Positions 49,616-57,384 of a DNA stretch of 64,000 bases are shown piece after piece. The position numbers were made by a program, and so were the translations under genes. The stretch is from Streptomyces sp. NRRL F-6492 (lineage in GTDB: Bacteria; Actinomycetota; Actinomycetes; Streptomycetales; Streptomycetaceae). Under the pieces are notes generated by a model. It was not told the origin of the DNA and made no database searches. It saw only the letters and a list, made by a program, of their open reading frames with translations. The DNA is taken from positions 1-64,000 of the forward strand of contig NZ_LGEG01000114.1 in assembly GCF_001280125.1 (NCBI RefSeq), read 5' to 3'. Positions within the stretch are counted from its first letter, which is position 1. Each line of letters begins with the position of its first letter.

Positions 49616-51145
49616 GTGAGCAGCGAGCACGCAGGGAACGCCGGTCCGGAGAACACCGAGCCCGAGGGCGCGGCTCCTGAGGGCACGGGTGCGGAGGCGG
49701 CGAGGGACGAGACCCCGGGCGCGGCGGGCGACGGGGGCGCGGACGGCCTCGCGGACGTGGTGGAAGGCGGCCCGGCGGACGCGGCCGCCGCCGTGGACGG
49801 CGGGGCGGCGGACCCGGACGGCGGGGCGGACGTCTGGGACGTCGTGGTCGTCGGCGCCGGACCGGCCGGCGCGTCCGCGGCCTACGCGGCGGCGGTGGCC
49901 GGGCGCCGGGTGCTCCTCCTGGAGAAGTCCGAGCTGCCCCGGTACAAGACCTGCGGCGGCGGCATCATCGGCCCCTCCCGCGACTCGCTCCCGCCGGGCT
50001 TCGAACTGCCCCTCCAGGACCGGGTGCACGCCGTCACCTTCTCCCTCGAAGGACGCTTCGCCCGCACCCGCCGCTCGCGCCGGATGCTCTTCGGGCTCAT
50101 CAACCGCCCCGAGTTCGACGCGCAGCTCGTCCAGCACGCGCAGAAGGCCGGCGCCGAGCTGCGGACCGGCGCCACGGTGACCCGGTTGGAGCAGCACGGA
50201 CCGGCGGTGCCGGACCGGCGGACCGCCGCCGTCGTCCTGGCCGACGGCGAGACGATCCTGGCGCGCGCGGTCGTCGGCGCCGACGGCAGTGCCAGCCGCA
50301 TAGGCGCTCACGTCGGGGTGAAGATGGGCCAGGTCGACCTGGGCCTGGAGGCGGAGATCCCCGTGCCGCCGTCCGTGGCCGAGGACTGGAAGGGGCGCGT
50401 CCTCATCGACTGGGGCCCGATGCCCGGCAGTTACGGCTGGGTGTTCCCCAAGGGCGACACGCTGACCGTCGGCGTCATCTCGGCGCGCGGCGAGGGGGCC
50501 GCCACCAAGCGGTACCTGGAGGACTTCGTCGCCCGGCTCGGTCTGGCCGGCTTCGAGCCCTCGGTCTCCTCCGGCCACCTGACGCGGTGCCGCACCGACG
50601 ACTCGCCGCTCTCCCGCGGCCGGGTCCTGGTCTGCGGCGACGCGGCCGGTCTCCTGGAGCCGTGGACGCGCGAGGGCATCTCGTACGCGCTGCGCTCGGG
50701 CCGCCTCGCGGGCGAGTGGGCGGTACGGGTCGCCGAGGCGAACGACGCGGTCGACGCCCGCCGCCAGGCCCTGAACTACGCCTTCGCCGTCAAGGCGGGC
50801 CTCGGCGTGGAGATGGCGGTCGGGCGGCGGATGCTCGCCGTCTTCGAGCGCCGCCCGGGGCTGCTGCACGCCACGCTCACGGGGGTGCGGCCGGCCTGGA
50901 ACGCCTTCGCCGACATCACCCGGGGCTCGGCCACCCTCGGCGGCATGGTCCGCTCGAACGGTCTGGCCAGGCGGGCCCTGGAGCTCCTGGACAAGCGGAT
51001 GGACACCTCGTCCGGCGTCGGCCCGGCGGGCCGGGGCGTCACGGCGAAGGACCGGGACGTGTCGGAGCCGGAGGAGCCGGGGGCCGCGGAGTCCGAGGAG
51101 CCGCGGGCCGCTGAGGGTGCGAAGGGCGCGGAGCCGGACGCCTGA
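49616..51145 (+). CDS. Geranylgeranyl reductase-family FAD-dependent oxidoreductase with acidic N-terminal extension
   Basis: The 509-aa flavoprotein has a Rossmann FAD motif VWDVVVVGAGPAGASAAYAAA at about 73-92, the family's KTCGGGIIGPS signature, RPEFDAQLVQ, VVGADGSASRIG and a second FAD region VLVCGDAAGLLEPWTREGISYALRSG. It likely reduces isoprenoid double bonds, for example in menaquinone or lipid side chains. An unusual Ala/Gly/Glu/Asp-rich stretch of about 72 residues precedes the fold, and a similar acidic tail follows it; both are probably disordered. A -10 like TAGGAT (49565-49570) lies upstream. The GTG at 49616 has AGGAG 12 nt away, so the start is not certain; a later start would remove the extension. 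Confidence 0.87.
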   Translation: MSSEHAGNAGPENTEPEGAAPEGTGAEAARDETPGAAGDGGADGLADVVEGGPADAAAAVDGGAADPDGGADVWDVVVVGAGPAGASAAYAAAVAGRRVLLLEKSELPRYKTCGGGIIGPSRDSLPPGFELPLQDRVHAVTFSLEGRFARTRRSRRMLFGLINRPEFDAQLVQHAQKAGAELRTGATVTRLEQHGPAVPDRRTAAVVLADGETILARAVVGADGSASRIGAHVGVKMGQVDLGLEAEIPVPPSVAEDWKGRVLIDWGPMPGSYGWVFPKGDTLTVGVISARGEGAATKRYLEDFVARLGLAGFEPSVSSGHLTRCRTDDSPLSRGRVLVCGDAAGLLEPWTREGISYALRSGRLAGEWAVRVAEANDAVDARRQALNYAFAVKAGLGVEMAVGRRMLAVFERRPGLLHATLTGVRPAWNAFADITRGSATLGGMVRSNGLARRALELLDKRMDTSSGVGPAGRGVTAKDRDVSEPEEPGAAESEEPRAAEGAKGAEPDA

Positions 51146-51220
51146 CGCGCGCTCCCGGCGGTTCGGCACGGCCGCCGGGGAGCGCGATCGACTCGTACGG
51201 GCCCCGCCGGTCCGGTCCGC

Positions 51221-51703
51221 TCACGCGGCCGGAGTGGCGGGGCCCGTCGTCGTGATGCGGAAGACGGGGTGCTTCGGCGCGACGGCGCGCAGTTCGGCGT
51301 CGGAGGAGTCGGGACCGACCCCGTCGAAGAAGATGCCGACCTCGGCCTTCCAGCGCTTGAGGTAGGCGCGGAGCAGCGCGGGCTTGGCGTCGTCGGCGAC
51401 CTCGGCGGCGGTGAACTCCTGCACGTGCTTGCCGAGGTGCAGCTGTCCGCCGCCGGCGGCCCGCATGTTGTGGGTCCACTGGACGTGGCCGCGGGGGGCC
51501 ACGAGGTACTGGGCGCCGTCCACCGTCAGGAGGTTGACGGGGGTGCGGCGCCATTCGCCGCTCTTGCGGCCGCGGACGGCGAGCACGCGGGACCCCCAGA
51601 CGCTGATGCCGCGGCGGGTGGCCCAGGCGACCAGCCGGTTGAAGACGTTCACGGTGAACCAGCCGGGCTTGATGACGTGGGTGCTGGCGGGCTGGGCGGA
51701 CAT
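51221..51703 (-). CDS. Deazaflavin-dependent nitroreductase-family oxidoreductase
   Basis: The 160-aa split-barrel protein is similar to the Ddn/F420-dependent oxidoreductases: FNRLVAWATRRGISVWGSRVLAVRGRKSGEWRRTPVNLLTVDGAQYLVAPRGHVQWTHNMRAAGGGQL. The R-G-R-K-S-G-x-x-R-x-T-P block is the characteristic deazaflavin (F420) site. It probably reduces a quinone or nitro compound using F420H2. The ATG is set by AGGAGG. It is divergent from a TetR regulator across a 198-bp gap containing several GAGC...GCTC operators. Confidence 0.87.
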   Translation of the reverse strand: MSAQPASTHVIKPGWFTVNVFNRLVAWATRRGISVWGSRVLAVRGRKSGEWRRTPVNLLTVDGAQYLVAPRGHVQWTHNMRAAGGGQLHLGKHVQEFTAAEVADDAKPALLRAYLKRWKAEVGIFFDGVGPDSSDAELRAVAPKHPVFRITTTGPATPAA

Positions 51704-51759
51704 GGCTGCCTCCTGGGGCTTCGGGGCGAGGGCGGGGCTTCCGGCGGTGAGAAAATCGT

Positions 51760-51823
51760 GAGCAGTGCTCTCGCTTGAGATCAGTGTGCACGGCTTGGTG
51801 CTCACATTCAAGAGCGGTGCTCT
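51760..51823. promoter_or_regulatory. Operators with GAGCAGTGCTC/AGAGCGGTGCTCT palindromes
   Basis: GAGCAGTGCTC (51760-51770) and AGAGC-GGT-GCTCT (51811-51823) lie between the divergent genes, with further GCTC half-sites at about 51801, 51867 and 51891. The first core is identical to that of the TetR operator at 10719-10736. Confidence 0.7.
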
Positions 51824-51901
51824 CATTTAGTTTCGGCGCTCCTTTTCCGTTCCACCGCTCTCGTTTCGTTCCGGTGCTCCGAAAGTGACACACTGCTCTC
51901 C

Positions 51902-52597
51902 ATGACGACCGTCCGAGGAGTCCGCGCCCGCGCCCGCATCGAGATCACCGCCGCCATCAAGGACGAGGCCCGCACCCAGCTCGTGGCGGAAGGCGCCGCC
52001 AAGCTGTCCCTGCGGGCCGTCGCCCGCGAGCTGGGCATGGTGTCCTCCGCGCTCTACCGCTACTTCCCGAGCCGCGACGACCTCCTCACCGCCCTGATCG
52101 TCGACGCCTACGACGCCGTCGGCGCCGCCGCCGAGCAGGCCGCCGCCGACTCCGCCGGGCAGCGCCCGCTGGACCGCTGGACCGCCGTCTGCCGGGCGGT
52201 CCGCGCCTGGGCGGTCGCCCACCCCCACGAGTACGCCCTGATCTACGGCTCCCCGGTCCCCGGCTACGCCGCGCCCCGGGACACGGTGGCCCCCGCCGCC
52301 CGCGTCGGTCTCGCCCTCATCGGGATCGTCCGCCTGGCCCACGCCGGTGAGGGCCTCGCCCTCCCTCCGCTCCCGGACGCGCTGCGGCCCGAGGCCGGGC
52401 GGATCGCCGCCGACCTCGCCCCGGACCTCCCCCCGGCCCTCGCCGTCGCGCTCGTCGCCGCCTGGTCGCAGCTCTTCGGCCTGGTCTCCTTCGAGGTGTT
52501 CGGCCAGTTCCACCGCGTCGTCGAGGACCGCGACGCCTTCTTCACCGCGGCCGCCCGCCGCCTGGGCCAGGACGTGGGCCTGCTTCCGCGCGGCTGA
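51902..52597 (+). CDS. TetR-family regulator (WHG-type C-terminal domain)
   Basis: The 231-aa regulator has a TetR HTH (ARIEITAAIKDEARTQLVAEGAAKLSLRAVARELGMVSSALYRYFPSRDDLL) and a C-terminal domain with WAVAHPHEYALIYGSPVPGYAAP, the WHG-like pattern. The ATG at 51902 sits directly after a GCTCTC half-site, so the repressor likely overlaps its own start. It presumably represses the divergent deazaflavin oxidoreductase gene. Ligand unknown. Confidence 0.9.
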   Translation: MTTVRGVRARARIEITAAIKDEARTQLVAEGAAKLSLRAVARELGMVSSALYRYFPSRDDLLTALIVDAYDAVGAAAEQAAADSAGQRPLDRWTAVCRAVRAWAVAHPHEYALIYGSPVPGYAAPRDTVAPAARVGLALIGIVRLAHAGEGLALPPLPDALRPEAGRIAADLAPDLPPALAVALVAAWSQLFGLVSFEVFGQFHRVVEDRDAFFTAAARRLGQDVGLLPRG

Positions 52598-52668
52598 ACA
52601 CGCGGGGCCGCCGGGCCGCCGAAGCACCGGTCTTCCCGAAGCACCGGCGCGCGTGACACCCTGGCGGT

Positions 52669-52965
52669 GTGATCATCAGGGTGAGTGAGGCGCGCGTACG
52701 TCCTGACCGGTTCGAGGCGTTCCACGACATGATCGTCTCCGCGGTGCGCGAGTTCCCCGACCGCTACCCGGGCCTCGTGGACCACGAGGTGCTGCTCGCG
52801 CCGCCCGACGCGCTGCTGTACGTCAGCCGCTGGCGCGACGAGCGGGCCCTGGTCGACTACGCCGGCGAGCACTGGCGCGACCGGCCCGTCGTCCTGCCGG
52901 GCGAGGACGAGTACCTGGCCGCGCCGCTCCGGGTACGGCACTTCACGCTCGCGCCCCTGGAGTGA
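52669..52965 (+). CDS. Antibiotic biosynthesis monooxygenase (ABM)-like small protein
   Basis: The 98-aa ferredoxin-like dimeric alpha+beta barrel protein has MIIRVSEARVRPDRFEAFHDMIVSAVREFPDRYPGLVDHEVLL and YVSRWRDERALVDYAGE. Members are monooxygenases or heme-degrading or small-molecule binding proteins; no specific catalytic residue identifies this one. The GTG start has CACCCT exactly 6 nt upstream, suggesting a leaderless message. It is between the TetR and VOC genes and is monocistronic. Confidence 0.82.
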   Translation: MIIRVSEARVRPDRFEAFHDMIVSAVREFPDRYPGLVDHEVLLAPPDALLYVSRWRDERALVDYAGEHWRDRPVVLPGEDEYLAAPLRVRHFTLAPLE

Positions 52966-53018
52966 GGGGCCTCCCGTCCGGCCCCTGAACGCGTCCGCCC
53001 GGACGACTGCCGGTCGTC

Positions 53019-53507
53019 CTACCGGGCGAAGCCTCCCTCCGGCCGGATGATCTCCAGGTTGGTGCCGTCCGGGTCGTTGAAGTAGGCGACCCGGGTGCCG
53101 AGGGCCGCGTCCGGGGTGACCTCGCCCGCGAGGAACGTGTAGGCGTCGCCCAGGAAGTCGTACCCCGCCTCCCTCATCCGCTCGTGCACCGCGTCGAAGT
53201 CGTCGACCTCGAAGCACAGGTGCATGGAGCCGGGGCGGTTCGCCCTGCCGTCCGTGCGCTCGCCCACCGGGTCCCGGAACTCGACGAGGTCGATGCCGAG
53301 GCCGTCGATGTTGATCGTCGCGTACCGCAGGTCCGCCGTCGGCAGCCCCTGCGAGCGGCCGAACGGCACGCTGCTCATGGTCCCCTCCGCGACGGGTTCC
53401 CGGCTGGTCAGGGCCGTGTAGAACGCGATCGAGGTGTCCAGGTCCGAGACCGAGATCCCGACGTGGGCGGCCCGGGTGAGGTTCATCGAGGTGCCGGTGG
53501 CAGCCAT
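53019..53507 (-). CDS. VOC-family (glyoxalase/bleomycin-resistance-like) protein
   Basis: The 162-aa vicinal-oxygen-chelate protein consists of two beta-alpha-beta-beta-beta modules: HVGISVSDLDTSIAFYTALT... and MHLCFEVDDFDAVHERMREAGYDFLGDAYTF..., ending VAYFNDPDGTNLEIIRPEGG. His near the first strand, His in MHLCF and Glu in NLEII are the usual metal ligands. The function could be a dioxygenase, glyoxalase-like isomerase or resistance binder. ATG 53507 is preceded by a GAGGG-AA-CCCTC sequence; an alternative start is ATG 53486. Confidence 0.87.
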   Translation of the reverse strand: MAATGTSMNLTRAAHVGISVSDLDTSIAFYTALTSREPVAEGTMSSVPFGRSQGLPTADLRYATINIDGLGIDLVEFRDPVGERTDGRANRPGSMHLCFEVDDFDAVHERMREAGYDFLGDAYTFLAGEVTPDAALGTRVAYFNDPDGTNLEIIRPEGGFAR

Positions 53508-53676
53508 GGAGGGTTCCCTCTTTCCGGCCCCGTGGGGGGCCATCGGGAACCCATTCTTCCGAGAGCTCCGCGTCGCGCATCTCGTCGTACCGGAGCGCGT
53601 GCGTCGTCGGCGGCGTCTGCCGGGAGCCCCCGGCGTCGGGTGCGGCGGCCCGGCGGGCCCGCCCGGGAGCGGGCGT

Positions 53677-54903
53677 TCAGGCCGTCCGGGCGGGCTTGGT
53701 GTCCCGGGCCCAGTACCCCATCACCGCGGCCCCGGCGGCGAGCAGCGCGACCGTGGTGAGCGCGGCCGGCAGGGAGAACCAGTCGGCGAGGAACCCGATC
53801 GAGGGCGGGCCGAGCAGCATCCCGCCGTACCCGAGGGTGGACGCGGTCGCCACCCCGCCGGGGCCGGCGATCGCGCCGGCGCGGGCCACGGCGACGGGGA
53901 AGATGTTGGCGAGGCCGAGACCGGTCACGGCGAAGCCGAGGAGCGTGGCCCAGACGGTCGGCGCGAGCGCGCCGAGCAGCATCCCCGCCGCGGCGGTCGC
54001 GCCGCCCGCGACCAGGGTGCGGGTCTGGCCGAGGCGTTCGAGCAGCGCGGTGCCGGAGAGCCGGCCGGCGGTCATGGTCAGCGCGAACACGGAGTACCCG
54101 GCGGCGGCCACCCCGGGATGGGCGTGCAGGTCCTGGGTGAGGTGGAGGGCGCCCCAGTCGGCGAGCGCGCCTTCGCCGTACGCCGTGCAGAGCGCGATCA
54201 CCCCGAAGACGAGGACCGTGCGGCGCGGGGCGCCCGACCGTGCGCCGGGGGCGGGGGACGGCGCCGGAAGGGCCTCGGGCGGGGCGGGGGAGGGGCGGCG
54301 CAGGAGTACGGGTCCGGCGACGCCCGTCAGGGCCAGGCCGACGAGCGTGAGGCCGAGGAGGTGGGTGGTGGGGGAGAGGCTTCCGGCGAGCAGGCCGCCG
54401 AGCCCGGCCCCCAGCATGCCGCCGAGGCTGAACGCGGCGTGGAAGCTCGGCATCACGGGGCGCCGCAGCGCGGTCACGACGTCCACGGCGGCACTGTTCA
54501 TCGCCACGTTGATGCCGCCGTACGCGGCGCCGAAGACGAGCAGGACGAGGCCGAGGGAGAGCGGCGAGCGGGTGAGCGCGGGCAGGGCGACGGAGAGCGA
54601 GAGGAGGACGGCGGTGGCGACGGTGACGGCGTGGGAGCCGTACCGGCGGCAGAGCCGCCCGGTCAGCGTCATGGTCACCACGGCGCCCGCCGACACCCCG
54701 AGGAGTGCGAGGCCGAGGTCCCCGGCGGAGGCACCGGTCTGCTCCTTGACGGCGGGGATGCGGACCACCCAGCCGGCGAACAGGAAGCCGTCGAGCGCGA
54801 AGAAGAGGGTCAGGGCGGAGCGGAGGCGGGACAGGGAGCGGGTGGCGGTGTCTCCGCCGGGGCCCCCCGATACGGCCGTCCGTACTTTGTTTAGTAGCGG
54901 CAC
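53677..54903 (-). CDS. MFS transporter
   Basis: The 408-aa transporter has twelve predicted helices in two bundles, with an MFS-like GRLCRRYGSHAVTV loop after helix 2 and a longer Pro/Ala cytoplasmic linker near residue 200. It is similar to sugar or drug/fucose-like MFS permeases. The GTG at 54903 is 6 nt after -10 TATCCT with a consensus-like -35 TTGATT at 17-nt spacing, so it is leaderless. A ROK regulator is divergent, 592 bp away across a minisatellite, and may control it through TACT-TTGTTT-AGTA (54883-54896) inside the first codons. Confidence 0.87.
   Translation of the reverse strand: MPLLNKVRTAVSGGPGGDTATRSLSRLRSALTLFFALDGFLFAGWVVRIPAVKEQTGASAGDLGLALLGVSAGAVVTMTLTGRLCRRYGSHAVTVATAVLLSLSVALPALTRSPLSLGLVLLVFGAAYGGINVAMNSAAVDVVTALRRPVMPSFHAAFSLGGMLGAGLGGLLAGSLSPTTHLLGLTLVGLALTGVAGPVLLRRPSPAPPEALPAPSPAPGARSGAPRRTVLVFGVIALCTAYGEGALADWGALHLTQDLHAHPGVAAAGYSVFALTMTAGRLSGTALLERLGQTRTLVAGGATAAAGMLLGALAPTVWATLLGFAVTGLGLANIFPVAVARAGAIAGPGGVATASTLGYGGMLLGPPSIGFLADWFSLPAALTTVALLAAGAAVMGYWARDTKPARTA
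54883..54896. promoter_or_regulatory. TACT-N6-AGTA palindrome within the first codons of the MFS gene
   Basis: The inverted repeat TACTTTGTTTAGTA lies over codons 3-7, just downstream of the leaderless transcription start. It is unusually AT-rich for this DNA and resembles ROK-type operators. It could block early transcription. Confidence 0.5.
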
Positions 54904-54909
54904 AAACTC

Positions 54910-54938
54910 AGGATAGGGGCGAGGGGCGGGGGAATCAA
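54910..54938 (-). promoter_or_regulatory. Leaderless promoter of the MFS gene
   Basis: On the minus strand, TTGATT (54938-54933), 17 nt of spacer and TATCCT (54915-54910) are followed by 6 nt and the GTG start at 54903. Confidence 0.7.
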
Positions 54939-54954
54939 CCGTGTGGACGGGTAC

Positions 54955-54990
54955 GCGAGTCCGGCCGCGAGTCCGGCCGCGAGCCCGGCC
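54955..54990. repeat. 12-bp tandem repeat GCGAG(T/C)CCGGCC
   Basis: Three contiguous 12-bp units (54955-54966, 54967-54978, 54979-54990) differ at one position. They precede the larger 24-bp array on the same side of the gap. Confidence 0.7.
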
Positions 54991-55088
54991 GCTCTGGGCC
55001 GTGAGCCCGGCTGCTCCGGGCCGTGCGGCCGGGGTCCCTCCGGGCTGTCCGGCTGCGACCCCCGGCGCGGCGGTGGTTCCTCGCAGCG

Positions 55089-55278
55089 TGCGGCCGTGCC
55101 CCCTCGGTGTCGTGCGGCCGTGGGTCCTTCGGGTCGCACCGCCGTGCCCTTCGGTGTCGTACGGCCGTGGGTCCTTCGGATCGCACCGCCGTATCCCTCG
55201 GCGTCGTACGGCCGTGGGGCTTTCGAGTCCTACGGCCGTCGGTCCTTCGAGTTGCACGGCCCTGGCTCCTTCGAGCCG
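55089..55278. repeat. 24-bp minisatellite, eight units
   Basis: Units start at 55089, 55113, 55137, 55160, 55184, 55207, 55231 and 55255, with lengths 24, 24, 23, 24, 23, 24, 24 and 24 and consensus like TACGGCCGTGGGTCCTTCGG. Degenerate copies continue to about 55460. The mix of 23- and 24-bp units breaks reading frames, so the long open frames across it are not coding. Apart from the MFS and ROK promoters at its ends, the 592-bp gap 54904-55495 contains nothing else that I can identify. Confidence 0.8.
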
Positions 55279-55495
55279 TGGTCGCTCCTCGGGGCGCGCG
55301 GCCGTACCTCCTCGGGCTTCGAGGCCCGTCCCCTGAGGTCACGGGGCTGAAGCCCTCCCGGACCGCGAGGCCCGATTCCCTCAGGCCGAGGGCTCGGCCT
55401 CCTCGGGCCGTGGGGTCGAGTTCCTTCGGGCCGAAGGCTCGGCCCCCCGGGCCGTGAGGTCGGGGGCGTCGTCCGATCATGGGAGACTCGCCCCC

Positions 55496-56722
55496 ATGAA
55501 CGGCAAGGCGACGACGACCCGGACGCGACTGGACAGGGGGCGCAACGCGCTCGGCCCCGCGCTTGAGCTGGTGCACACCGGCAGGGCGCCGACCCGGGCC
55601 GTCCTCACCGCCGAGCTCGGCGTCACCCGCGCCACCGCCGGCGCCGTCGCCGCCGAGCTGGAGGCCCTCGGCCTCATCAGGGTCGACTCCAACCCCGGTG
55701 CCGCGGCGGGCTCCCAGGGCCGCCCCTCGCACCGGCTCGCCGTCGACGAGAAGGGCCCCGTCGCCCTCGCCGCGCAGGTCCACGCGGACGGCTTCCGGGC
55801 CGCGCTCGTCGGCCTCGGCGGCACGATCGTCGCCACGGCCCCCGGATGCGTCACCGTCTCCGCCGACCCCGCCCAGGTCCTCGGCGCCGTGGTCGACGCC
55901 GGGGCGGCCCTCCTCCGGGAGAGCGGCCGCCGCTGCGTCGGGGCCGGTCTGGCCGTGCCCTCCGCGGTGGCCGAGCCCGAGGGCACCGCCCTCAACCCGC
56001 TCCACCTCGCCTGGCCCGCCGGGGCGCAGGTCCGGCAGATCTTCGCCGAGCGGGTACGGGAGGCCGGCATCGAGGGCCCCGCCTTCACCGGCAACGACGT
56101 GAACCTCGCCGCCCTCGCCGAGCACCGCCACGGCGCGGGGCGCGGCGCCCGGGACCTGCTCTGCGTGGCCACCGGCCACCGGGGCGTCGGCGGCGCGCTC
56201 GTGCTCGACGGGCGCCTGCACACGGGCAGCGCGGGCCTCGCCCTGGAGGTCGGCCACCTGACGGTGAACCCGGAGGGCCGCCCGTGCCACTGCGGCGGCC
56301 GGGGCTGCCTCGACGTCGAGACCGACCCGCTCGCCTTCCTCACGGTCGCGGGCCGCGTCCCCGGCCCCGAGGTCTCGCTGCTCCAGCAGTCCCGCGACCT
56401 GCTGCGCACCAGCCGGGACGACCCCGGCGTCCGGGTCGCCGTGGGGGAGCTGATCGACCGCCTCGGACTCGGCCTCGCCGGTCTGGTGAACATCCTCAAC
56501 CCGGACCGGATCGTCCTCGGCGGCCTCCACCGCGAGCTCCTCGACGCCGACCCCGAGCGCCTCCGCGCGGTCGTCGCCGACCGCAGCCTCTGGGGCCGCA
56601 GCGGCGGCGTGCCGATCCTCCCCTGCACCCTGGACCACAACAGCCTCGTGGGCGCCGCCGAACTCGCCTGGCAGCCGGTCCTGGACGACCCCCTGGCGGC
56701 CCTCTCCCGCGAACCGGTCTGA
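55496..56722 (+). CDS. ROK-family transcriptional regulator
   Basis: The 408-aa NagC-type regulator has an N-terminal winged helix (NALGPALELVHTGRAPTRAVLTAELGVTRATAGAVAAELEALGLIRV) followed by a ROK domain with VGAGLAVPSAV, FTGNDVNLAALAEHRHG, GVGGALVLDGRLHTG and the zinc motif HLTVNPEGRPCHCGGRGCLDVE. It binds a sugar or sugar phosphate and represses a sugar gene. ATG 55496 has GGGAG about 10 nt upstream. Divergent from the MFS gene, it probably controls that transporter. A separate ROK kinase is encoded at 44692-45681. Confidence 0.9.
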   Translation: MNGKATTTRTRLDRGRNALGPALELVHTGRAPTRAVLTAELGVTRATAGAVAAELEALGLIRVDSNPGAAAGSQGRPSHRLAVDEKGPVALAAQVHADGFRAALVGLGGTIVATAPGCVTVSADPAQVLGAVVDAGAALLRESGRRCVGAGLAVPSAVAEPEGTALNPLHLAWPAGAQVRQIFAERVREAGIEGPAFTGNDVNLAALAEHRHGAGRGARDLLCVATGHRGVGGALVLDGRLHTGSAGLALEVGHLTVNPEGRPCHCGGRGCLDVETDPLAFLTVAGRVPGPEVSLLQQSRDLLRTSRDDPGVRVAVGELIDRLGLGLAGLVNILNPDRIVLGGLHRELLDADPERLRAVVADRSLWGRSGGVPILPCTLDHNSLVGAAELAWQPVLDDPLAALSREPV

Positions 56723-56775
56723 GCCGTCCGGCCCCCACCGGTCCCCACCGGCCCCCGCCGTCCCCGCTTCGCGGG

Positions 56776-57243
56776 CTACGGCTCCGGGCGCCCTTCGAGC
56801 AGCGCCGCCAGCCGGTCCAGGGCCATGCGAGTGCCGGTCTCGTTGTCGGCGGCGGGGATCGCGTCCGGGACGCCCTCGTGGACGACCAGGACCTCCGTGC
56901 CGCCGCCGTCCGGGACCAGGGTCGTCGTCAGGGTCATGGCGCCGTGCAGCAGCGGGTTCGCCGTCTCGAACTCCACGATCTCGACGACCCGTTCGTCCGG
57001 CACCAGCTCCACGAAACGGCCGTGGTACGTGTCCGTGCGCGGCCCCGACTTCCCGGCGCCGCCCTCCGCCCCGTACCGCAGCGAGACCCGGAACGCGCCC
57101 CCTTCGCGGGCGTCGAACTCGTGCACCCGGCAGCTCATCCCGTACGGCACCCGCCAGCGCGCGACGGCCTCCGGGTCGAGGAGCGTCCGGTAGACGTCCA
57201 GGGGCGGGGCGTCGACGTGGCGGGACACGCGCGTGGTGTACAC
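56776..57243 (-). CDS. SRPBCC (AHSA1-like) protein
   Basis: The 155-aa helix-grip protein has the AHSA1/SRPBCC opening VSRHVDAPPLDVYRTLLDPEAVARWRVPYGM, the middle strand FRVSLRYG and the C-terminal helix TRMALDRLAALLEG. Such proteins bind hydrophobic ligands or act as Hsp90-activator-like or cyclase domains. The GTG start is 7 nt after TAGCCT (minus strand, 57251-57256), which suggests a leaderless message. Divergent from the methyltransferase gene. Confidence 0.87.
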   Translation of the reverse strand: MYTTRVSRHVDAPPLDVYRTLLDPEAVARWRVPYGMSCRVHEFDAREGGAFRVSLRYGAEGGAGKSGPRTDTYHGRFVELVPDERVVEIVEFETANPLLHGAMTLTTTLVPDGGGTEVLVVHEGVPDAIPAADNETGTRMALDRLAALLEGRPEP

Positions 57244-57384
57244 CCTTCCCAGGCTAGGGGATGTCCGGAAGGCCCCGCACGGCGCCCACGAGTGTCCGCG
57301 TCTCCGCCCGGGTCCGGATCCTCCCCGGCGCGCGCGCCGAAAACCGGTGGGCCCGTCCGGCCGTACGACGTAGCGTTCCGCCCC

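Noticed and set aside
55089..55278. CRISPR array
   Set aside because: Units are contiguous with no unique spacers, and they diverge at many positions. No cas genes are present.
54935..56638. Open frames through the minisatellite and antisense to the ROK gene
   Set aside because: Units of 23 and 24 bp shift the frame, no start with a ribosome binding site is visible, and the ROK protein on the opposite strand has intact family motifs.
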